Below are positions 1 through 8,400 of a stretch of 17,065 nt of DNA, one piece after another. The translations under genes and the position numbers were made by a program. Position 1 is the stretch's first letter; every line of letters starts with the position of its first letter. The DNA is from Saccoglossus kowalevskii (Eukaryota; Hemichordata; Enteropneusta; Harrimaniidae): positions 359,418-376,482 of the forward strand of contig NW_003140813.1 of the NCBI RefSeq assembly GCF_000003605.2, written 5' to 3'. Under the pieces are notes generated by a model. It made no database searches, was not told the DNA's origin, and saw nothing but the letters and a program-made list of their open reading frames with translations.

Positions 1-399
1 CTACCGGATGTAAACGGCAACCTTGCAATTCCGCGACTGATGAATATCGAAGTACAACTTTATGATAAAAAAGGTAAAATAATTCTCCGATAATTATCGA
101 TCTAAAACTTCGATAGTTAGGCAATCAGAGGATTCAAGGTTGGAATCACATCCAACAGACACGGATATTGTCAAATAATTGTATTAGAATGATACAATGG
201 GCAACATTGTTGGATAATTCTCTGATAATTACCCGATAACATTATGCAAGATCCCGCCTTCACGGACTTTCGAGCATCATGGCCGGACTACACTACAGTT
301 GGATTTCCAGTATTAACCCACATGACATCCTGGTTATATCAAGGTAGTAAAAGGTCACGCACGGCTAGTCAGATTAAGTTTGACACAAGTATACTGTTT
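1..399. other. Non-coding flank with a spaced direct repeat
   Basis: I see no gene here. A roughly 23-bp motif beginning ATAATTCTC occurs at 79-101 and again at 214-237, with a CT difference and a short change near its end. Both copies end in a CGAT-containing stretch. This may be the remnant of a small repetitive element, but no clear terminal repeats or target duplications were found. Confidence 0.4.
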
Positions 400-463
400 G
401 TCGGAACATAGGGGTGTCGGAACATAGTGGTGTCGGAACATAGAGATGTCGTAACATAGGGCA
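400..463. repeat. 16-bp tandem repeat, four copies
   Basis: Four head-to-tail 16-bp units start at 400, 416, 432 and 448. The core is GTCGGAACATAG followed by a variable four bases (GGGT, TGGT, AGAT, GGCA). The fourth unit has one core change (GTCGTAACATAG). A C-rich stretch follows from 464. No coding potential was seen; this is a microsatellite or minisatellite. Confidence 0.85.
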
Positions 464-1336
464 GTCCCCCCTTCTCAGACACCCCCCTGTTCGCGCAAGC
501 GCGGACATTGGCCGTTTACGCGGACACAAAAATGTCCCCCTCACTTTTCAGAATGGTTCGACGCCCCTGTCTCGTGTGAAGTACCGTGTGTTTGGCGTCC
601 ACGGTCTGTGAGGGTACAGCCTTTTTCATGGTCCGGTTTGGTACATGTTCTGCTAGCGAATTATGAGAGTCTATAGTTAAATAAAGTGACAGTATTTTCC
701 CAACTCGTGTTTTTGCCCGACTATTTTTTACGGCCAGACATACCTGTGGTCTCCATTTCCGGTCGTGATTTTCATTTGGCGTTTATTGCCGCCCGAGAGT
801 GAATTTCGAAACTGGATCTCAGTCGTTTATGGATGGATTCCGTTCAACCTTATTACATACACGAGACATGTCTCCGTGAAGCACGTCACTTTCTTTTCTG
901 TGTTGGATTCAAAATGGCTGACTGGTGGCAATTTTGTTTTAATAAATGTGGTTTTCGGGCCATATCTCATATTTGACTGATTATGGTCAAATTATATTTA
1001 TTAAAATCATGTCATAGATATACAGATGTATTTAAAATGGCCATTTTGTTTTAAATAATGTTTTTCCAGAGCAATATCTATCAATATGGAACTATATATA
1101 ACTAACGGGGACTATGCCATGCATGGCTTGTTTAATTTTTATTCTGTCGTTTACTTGTATTGCATGTTTTTGCTCGTCAATCAGATTATGGAACTAAAAG
1201 TCCATGGTCAGAGCCTGCTTTTAATTATTTTAATTTTATCATCGGCTGTAGTCTCCTGATTTTTATTCTGTTAATGGTTCGTAGTCTGTGATTTTGGCCT
1301 ACTATTTTCCAGGTCATGGAAATTTGTCCACCGTCC
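464..1336. other. Non-coding stretch
   Basis: No convincing gene. The 71-codon frame at 765-980 resembles no family I know and overlaps AT-rich non-coding-looking sequence, so it is not called. There are C-runs near 470-540, a GGACATT/AATGTCC inverted pair around 504-537, and a 14-bp palindrome AAAATGGCCATTTT at 1034-1047. Confidence 0.4.
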
Positions 1337-1361
1337 GTATTGTATTGTATTGTATTGTATT
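1337..1361. repeat. GTATT microsatellite, five copies
   Basis: Five perfect copies of the pentamer GTATT, followed by AGTG. A simple sequence repeat. Confidence 0.9.
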
Positions 1362-2207
1362 AGTGCGTCCGTATTCTATTGTTTTTTGTGAACATTTAAA
1401 TCTATGACACTGTATCGTTCGCGAACGCAAATCGAACCGTGACTGTTTGTTACATGGATGGACCGGGTTCCACAAGATGCTGATGCGGGACTGTGTTCCT
1501 TTTGAAAATAGGGCTGTTCGCTCTTTCCAATAATACCTTTATTACACAACTAAATCATCAGAGGATTTAGTAAGGTTGTCACAGTGTAAGGCCTACTTAT
1601 CGCAAATGAGAGGTACACCCACAGATCTCACACTGGACAGGAGGTTATTTTACTGCTATAATGGAGTAGACAAGACAATTGTACTGGAAATGATATACAC
1701 ATACACCAAAATATCGAGTTAAAGCTTCTGGCTTTAATACCTCTCAAAGTAATTACAAGAAATAAAGCACAGAAAATACAATGAATAAAGTCACTAAAAA
1801 TAGGGGATTGCCCAGAGAAGTGTGCATTGGTGATAACTCAGTTCCAGGATGTAGCAATGGAAAACAGTCAATGGTTTCTGCAACACAACAACGAAAAATA
1901 CAGTAGTCGTGCTTGCAGAAGAACGCTGGTATTGTGGAGGGCACCACTGGAAGCAGAAGATCGCAGAGCAGTTCATACAAGTCTCACAGAAAGATGGTTT
2001 TAGCCTGTATCACTTGTCACACAATATCGTAGCAGCACACAGCAGATATCAAGTTGAAATGATGGACTTCAACTGTCCTGAGTCTGTCCAATTTATAGGC
2101 ATGATTCAGTGTCACCACCTGGATTTCCACATGAGCCAATCAGATTGTGATCTTGCTAGCCCCAGGCAACTCAGTAGATCATAAACATCATTTGTTATTC
2201 AAATAAC
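1362..2207. other. Non-coding stretch with diverged repeat copies
   Basis: No gene supported. The reading frames around 1753-2184 on both strands overlap each other, lack recognisable domains and show no splice-supported continuation. Sequence at about 2049-2135 resembles the 65-bp repeat that follows (CCACCTGGATTTCCA against CACACCTGGTAGATTCCA, and TTCAACTGTCCTGAG against TTCCAACTGTCCTTTCAG), so the repeat family probably began here. Confidence 0.35.
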
Positions 2208-2337
2208 AGCACACCTGGTAGATTCCAATTCTCCTTCCAAAGTTGTAAACACCCTTTGTCATGTAAATCACAAGCACACCTGGTAGATTCCAACTGTCCT
2301 TTCAGAGTTGAAAACAAGTATGACCTGTCAATCACCT
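2208..2337. repeat. 65-bp tandem repeat, two clear copies
   Basis: AGCACACCTGGTAGATTCCA begins at 2208 and again at 2273, a 65-bp period. The rest of the unit is also alignable, with substitutions and a 1-bp length difference, ending in a shared AATCAC motif. The copies sit inside an open frame on the minus strand (2195-2617), which explains its internally repetitive peptide; I do not regard that frame as a gene. Confidence 0.75.
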
Positions 2338-3460
2338 CTATCACACGACAATTCACACCGTTTCTTCCCATGATTCTATGCACACTTCCATTTGCAGGGT
2401 TTGAGGTAATATGACAAAACATGAATAAAAGGATGCCGACAAAGGTTAAGAGAATAACAAGACATAAATGAACAAATGTAATTGAAAAGCAAACAGTAAA
2501 ACTGAAAAAGACACAATGAAATATCAAAATAATAATAATAACTTCAAGATTCTCGCAACTTTTAATCAGGGGATTTATAGATAGTATCTTTAAGGTATAG
2601 TGAAAGTTTTTTTGCATTTTTCATTACCTCAAGAAAAATATCATCTGGTAAATTAGACTTGAGATCACAATCTTCAAAAAATATTTTATTTAAGAATAAA
2701 ATGCTTCTCATTATCAAGTGAATTTATGTTACATCTTTTACATGTTCTGTCATCTACAAGATTTTTGGTCTGTTCCTTCTCCCTAGTTTAATCTCTAGAT
2801 TGTGATCACCGAGTCTAAATTTACTTAACGTTCTTCGGAGGTTGAAATTATTTATATTTTACAGATAATTTTCAAACTCAAAATTTTCTTTAAACAAACA
2901 AGTCCTCAATTTATTCTTTTCAGCATCCTTATTATTTGCTTTTGTTAATTGATTATCGAGGCAGTTACGTGAAAAGGGCAATGCTAACTGGCAGAGAGCA
3001 GAAAAACGAGGAAAATATTGACGTGTTTTCCTCTAAAAAAAGCGACGCCAAAGCCACGTCGGTCTGGTAAAATTTTACGTCAAAATTACAATTAGTGCTC
3101 GAGCGAGCAGAACAATGCGCACTGTGAAGGTATTCTCACAAACAGATATTTTCGACTAAAAACGAGCATCGAATTAATCAGAGCTTGACTTATATACATA
3201 ATGTATACAGAAGTAAACAAAGTGTTAAATTCAGTTGTAGCAGTAAATATTTGGTGGCCGGTCGATGAAAAGACTGAAAATCTCGATACACTTCTGTACT
3301 GAATATTATCGACCCTAGTTTGGTTTACCTTATTTTCTCAACTTGCAAAAAAAACCCGATTCGACGTGTGTCCTAATGTATCTCAGCCTAGTTTTTCTTG
3401 CTGAACTGAGGTCAAATCTTACCCCTTTGCAAGTATTTAAAATGCCAAAAAATGGCCATG
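2338..3460. other. Non-coding AT-rich stretch
   Basis: Nothing recognisable. The minus-strand open frame reaching 2617 encodes a low-complexity Ile/Phe/Leu-rich peptide from AT-rich DNA. The rest is AT-rich with no splice-consistent coding segment. Confidence 0.4.
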
Positions 3461-3744
3461 TTCACGTGATTCTCACGTACGTGAGTTGGACCGGAAATCG
3501 ACCATACTCACATGTACGCGTGAGAATGGGTATTTTTACGTGTGTTCTCACGTAACACAGTACAATTCAAAGGTGACACCGTAGTCATTCTAACCATTAA
3601 ACCTCCATGGTAAGAATGACTGTTTTAAGTATGTTCTCACGTAAATTTAAACAACGAGACATCGCATCAATTCCACGTACGTGAAAATGGCTTTTTTTAA
3701 ATATGTTCTCACATAAATTTTAACAACCAGACATGGCATCATAA
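3461..3744. repeat. Diverged ~72-bp tandem repeats rich in CACGTACGTG palindromes
   Basis: TGTTCTCAC followed by RTAA recurs at 3543, 3632 and 3704, spaced 89 and 72 bp. The last two units also share ACAACSAGACAT and GCATCA downstream. Between and upstream of the units lie CACGTG (3463-3468), the perfect 14-bp palindrome CTCACGTACGTGAG (3472-3485), and CCACGTACGTG near 3673. The palindromic core seems to be part of the ancestral repeat unit. Confidence 0.7.
3462..3469. promoter_or_regulatory. TCACGTGA octamer, candidate MITF/TFE-type E-box
   Basis: A perfect palindromic TCACGTGA about 1.67 kb upstream of the tyrosinase start codon. MITF/TFE bHLH-Zip factors bind this octamer and control tyrosinase genes in vertebrates. 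Whether it works here is inference, because the site also lies in a repetitive palindrome-rich patch. Confidence 0.3.
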
Positions 3745-4200
3745 ATGTATATTTCCATAGGCAAATTTGTATCATTTTTAAACTGCTTTTAAAAAAATGT
3801 CGAACTGATACAAATGATAGAGAGGGTCTATGTACAAACTTACTTTACACCATGTCTCGGCACACAGTAAATTGTGTACGTTCGAACCCGGTATTCAGTG
3901 ATCATTATATAAAAACTTTTACTGTAATTGAAATACCTTATCAACTATGTCTGATTGGAAGTTTTTCAGTGCTTATCATAACTTTCCTACATTCCTTTGT
4001 ACGTAACCCCCCTCCCTTCCAGTAAAATTCTTGTCCACAGAGCTCAAATTAACAGGGAGTGAATCACGGTGTTGGAAGAGCTGTTCATACATTGACCAAT
4101 CATGTGGGAGCTCATAAACACCATAGAGATAGTTGCTGTTGTACCTAACAAAAGAGCTTAGCACAAACGTAAAGTTTTATAATGCATTTAAAAATGACAA
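3745..4200. other. Non-coding stretch
   Basis: No gene supported. A 62-codon minus-strand frame at 3976-4164 has a fairly complex amino-acid composition, but I recognise no family and see no adjacent exons. A TTCGAACC motif near 3881 resembles a tRNA B-box, but its flanks cannot form a T-stem. Confidence 0.35.
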
Positions 4201-4290
4201 CGGAATTTGAAAACGAAAATGGATTTTAAAAACGAAAATGAATTTCAAAAACGAAAAAGGATTTAAACAATTGGTTTTAAAAACGAAAAC
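4201..4290. repeat. ~19-bp tandem repeat with AAACGAAAA core
   Basis: Four or five imperfect units of about 19-20 bp, each a variant of GATTTTAAAAACGAAAATG. A slightly longer spacer precedes the last AAACGAAAAC. A purine-rich minisatellite with no coding role. Confidence 0.75.
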
Positions 4291-5063
4291 AGATCTCACG
4301 TAAGTGGGTTTTAGTTAGTTAACCACTAATCCTAAATAGGAATATTAATTTACAAGTTGAGCTTTAACTCCAAAGTTAAGAGTCTAAATATACATGATAT
4401 ATATAACTAAACCGAGGTGTATTTGTTATGTTTTTGCGAGGTAAATTTTTATGTCTATGAGTACACGTATTAGAAAATAATTTTATTGGGATTTTAAGGA
4501 GAAAATGTGTTTTAATTGTGGTCTATGTAAACCGCTGCTAGTGGCATTTCATGCAAATTATTTTATCGTTTTTTTTTTCAGTTTTACAGTGAACCAAAAA
4601 AGTTCATATACTGTTGGCTGATACTAAAAGACAGACTGGTAGGCAATGTTTTCCTTATAGATATGTTTTATCATTAAGGCTGCTATACAATTTTTAAAAA
4701 AAATCTCATATTTCAGGCCGTGACAACAATATGGCAGGCACGCAGGCAAGCAGACAGAGATAAAGACATAAAGACAAGGGAGGTTACGTTCTGCTCACTG
4801 TGAGCCCTGCTATGCCAGTGTTATTATGTATTGTATACCTATATATTGTATATTACACAGCGTGACAGACGAGGGACTAATTAGTAGCGAGAAAAGTATT
4901 GAGAAAGTAGTCGATATTTAGAATCCACCTAATTTGTCTTTCCCAGAAACCATGACTATAAAACCATGACGTTTTTAAAGATAAAAATAGAACAGAGTAT
5001 ATATATATATATATATTCAATATTACATCAGGAAAAACACAAATAAGTTAGTTTCACGTACGC
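4291..5063. other. Upstream flank of the tyrosinase gene
   Basis: No coding sequence recognised. It contains an ATGCAAAT octamer near 4553, two polypyrimidine-AG stretches resembling splice acceptors (near 4565-4587 and before 4717), and a perfect AT dinucleotide run around 4998-5016. The acceptor-like stretches could serve untranslated leader exons, but no matching donor could be assigned. Confidence 0.35.
4998..5016. repeat. (TA)n microsatellite
   Basis: An uninterrupted run of alternating T and A just upstream of the tyrosinase promoter region. Confidence 0.85.
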
Positions 5064-5072
5064 TATATATAA
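5064..5072 (+). promoter_or_regulatory. Candidate TATA box of the tyrosinase gene
   Basis: TATATATAA lies 71-79 bp before the first in-frame ATG (5143), which would place a transcription start near 5095 and leave a leader of about 50 nt. Just downstream are a CRE-like half-site ACGTCA (5082-5087) and an inverted TGACG (5093-5097). The start site itself cannot be seen, and an upstream leader exon remains possible. Confidence 0.4.
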
Positions 5073-5142
5073 TGAAAGGATACGTCAGAATGTGACGATA
5101 TTGGGAGACTCAAGACTTATGCCGTAGACTCATATCGTAAAA

Positions 5143-5437
5143 ATGGAAGCTAAATTTGTTAAAATGGAAGCCATATTGTTAAAAGTATTTGTGTTATCTA
5201 CATTAGTCGAAACAAACATTGCACTGTTCCCGAAAGTTTGTCTTCCCAGCGAAATATTTGCATCAAAGGAATGCTGTCCTGTGCCAGAGGGATATGAGGA
5301 TAAATGTGGTGGACCTGATCGTGGATATTGCAATGACATAGTTGTCAATATTGTCGATTCAACGGATGGTTTTACTGGTGATTTTGATCGTTTTCAGTGG
5401 CCAACTACATTTTTCAATCGAAGTTGTAAATGTCTCG
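5143..5437 (+). CDS. TYR: Tyrosinase exon 1: signal peptide and Cys-rich module
   Basis: Encodes residues 1-98 plus one base of codon 99, ending at a GTAAGT donor (phase 1). Two in-frame ATGs exist, 5143 and 5164, both with A at -3 and G at +4. The second gives the more ordinary signal peptide ([15 protein letters not shown]), while the first adds seven residues. The mature start carries C33, the C44-C45 pair in ECCP, C55 and C63, as in vertebrate tyrosinases, then NRS (a sequon at 92) and C95, C97. Confidence 0.9.
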
Positions 5438-8400
5438 GTAAGTAAATATTAATGCGCGGTAGTCGCCGCGCAGCGCGTGTTCGAATTTCATGTAAATAAA
5501 CAGTGTATTTTACACGCGTTGTATACGTCGCTATGAGTCCCATATCGAACAGGACGCGGCACGACGACTGCCACCCTTTAAGGAGTGAACAATATGTAAG
5601 CTTCTTTCGCCGATAAGTGAAACACAATATTTCGATAAATAATCATATTTTACATAATCTTCAGATAATAAAAATACAAATTAAACCAACATATGTATTT
5701 TAAGTATTTTCTTTATTTTTGATTTGTTTAGGTAATTTCGATGGACCGGACTGTAGCGACTGTAAGTTCGGCTGGAGTGGAAAAAACTGCACAAACCAGA
5801 CAACCAGAATCAGACGTAATATCTTGAAAATGACGGTGGAAGAAGTAGAACAGTTTAAACTTTACCTCATCAAGGCAAAGAACACAATCAGTGACTACAT
5901 GGTCCCAACAACGTTGTACAGAAACATGGACGATGACACGCAACCAATGTTCACCGAAATATCCGTCTATGATTTATATACTTGGTATCACTACTATGTG
6001 TCAAGAGATAACATCCGGGGCACCAGCAAAGCTAACACGTCCATTCATGACGTCACAGCAGATTTCGCCCATGGTGGACCTGGATTTCCAACTTGGCACA
6101 GATATTTTATGCTTCTATGGGAGAGGGCGCTACAGAAGGTGAGTCTATGGTCTGTATAACTGACTCACGAGTATGTCCAATGTTGTTTAAGTACATGCGT
6201 CATTAAACCAAACTGATCACTCAGCTTGTGACAGTGCTCACTCAATTTGAACGTGTTATTTCAAGTATTTGTTTCACTTTCTTTTCAATCAATACAGTTC
6301 ACAAACCAAATTTAGTAGTGATGTAAACGTCAGAAGGAAATCGCACGCAGTCCAAGGAAAACAACCGCCTTTCTAAGAATCTCGTATTGTCACAGGAGAT
6401 ATCCGCCTTCTGAAATGTAATGCTTATGCTAATTTGTCAGCTTCAGTACTTGCCATTGGTGTCTGCATTCTATAAACCACGGTTCCGAGTGTTAAAATAA
6501 AGATGGCCGCAAGTTACTGCCCGTGGCGCGTTATTTTTTTTATGTCGCACACAACCATTAATAATCCATGATACAATGTGTTAACACCATACCATATATT
6601 GATAGATGTTATTTGTGGGGTAGTAGAATAAATCCGATTTTTTTAAAATATAAAGCTATACCCAGACCTGTTGACCTAATTATTAAATCATTTTGCTTTC
6701 CACCTACACACTATAACGTATTCATGTAACAGTATAAATATTTTCTTTCTTTCGCGACACAGGTTTCTAACAACGAAGAGTTCGCTCTACCTTACTGGGA
6801 CTGGGCTGGAGAACTAAACTGTACTATATGTACTGACACGTATTTCGGAAAATCTACAGATTCTCTACACAACTTCACGGTAACTGGAACGTTCGCAAAC
6901 TGGCCAGCAATTTGTTATGACTTCGAAAACCTTACACAACATGGCGAGCTGTGTTCCAATACCAGACCGTCTTTAAACACTCCGCGCATCCAGCGTAATC
7001 CTGGAGGGAACGAGTCCCCAGAACTCCAGGTTCTACCGAGTAAAGAAGCTGTGTACTACGCCCTCAGTCTTACAGACTATGACGTAATTCCAACTAATTA
7101 CGTTCCGGTCTACAATAATTGGACACATTCTCCTTGTAGTTTTCGTAATGTTTTGGAAGGTGAGTATATTTGTAATTGCCTTGGACGGAGTGGACCGTAT
7201 TACCCTTACGTATTATATGTATAAGGTCATTCGAGACATGTTGTTTATTTTGCAAAGTGTCACATGACCACTGATTTGAACATAACACTTCACGTCTTCC
7301 TTTTTGTTTTACTCAAGTACGTCGCACTGTCTTCAAAATATGCGAAAATGGATTTTTTTTATTTTTTCCTTGCAACGCCTTAGGGTCGTCCGCGAATATT
7401 CAACCTATTAAATAAAGTAACAGCATTTATCACGTTTATTTTTTGAAAGTGTTACATAATTAATGATTGAGACATCAGTCATCGACTTTTAGACCCAGTA
7501 AAGGATACTTTTATTGGATAAAACCAATAAAAGCATGCACAAACATAATTTTAAATAGTATTCGTATGAATTTCCCAATAAGCCGGGACAACCATAAAGA
7601 CCCATCTTATACTATTATTTGACGCATTTTTTGTGCGAAAAAAGCTCGGTGTAAATACATTTGTTTCTGGATTTCGTGAGCAACAGGATAAACCAAAATG
7701 ATAAATGTAAATAATTTGGCTTGAACAGTTCAAATAACAAATGTAGAGCATTCAGCTGATTACAGCGTGATTAGCATATACGCGTATATATTAGAAGAAT
7801 ATAAACTCGATTTAAGTCCTTAAGCGCCCATCGAGCTTTCTAAACGAATACGGCTGAGGGCAGAAAACACAACGTGGAGGGGCAATATACTGTCAGTAAC
7901 AGCCGAAGCGGAAATTCTGCGAGCGATATCAATGATGTTTTGATGTCATCCAACATCGCATATTGCCTAAACATCTGAACTACCAGCATTTTGACCCAGT
8001 ACTGACTTCAGCGGCATAAAATGGTTGAAAGTACAATATTCGACATTAGCACGTCTTCTATTGATATTAAACGTGCAGTATTTCATTATGACTGAATTAA
8101 AAACACTGTCATTGTTAAATACCTTACAGGATTTGGCGATTCGGAGAACCAGACTGGTCTTCCGAGGGTACACCAATTACACAATCAAGTTCATATTTAT
8201 TTGAATGGTACAATGTCAGACGTCCCTATCGCACCAAATGATCCGATCTTTATATTGCATCATTCCAATGTTGATAGAATATTTGAGAAATGGTTGCGTC
8301 GGTAAGTACGAAATAAACACAGATGCGTACATATGAGATTTATTTCACTCAGTCTGATTTCTTTGAATGGTTGTGTTTGTTAATAGATTTTGTTGCTTTT

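Noticed and set aside
765-980. 71-codon plus-strand frame
   Set aside because: No recognisable domain. The composition resembles the surrounding AT-rich non-coding DNA.
2195-2617. 140-codon minus-strand open frame with hydrophobic stretches
   Set aside because: It is low-complexity Ile/Phe/Leu from AT-rich DNA plus two translated copies of the 65-bp repeat. No family is recognisable and there is no splice context.
3879-3893. tRNA/SINE B-box-like TTCGAACC
   Set aside because: The flanking bases cannot form a T-stem, no A-box lies at the right distance, and no cloverleaf can be drawn.
3976-4164. 62-codon minus-strand frame with fairly normal composition
   Set aside because: It resembles no family I know, has no neighbouring exon or plausible promoter, and could easily arise by chance at this length.
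5394-5627. 77-codon minus-strand frame overlapping tyrosinase exon 1 and intron 1
   Set aside because: It is antisense to a well-supported exon and has no domain. The GC-rich part may be a repeat.
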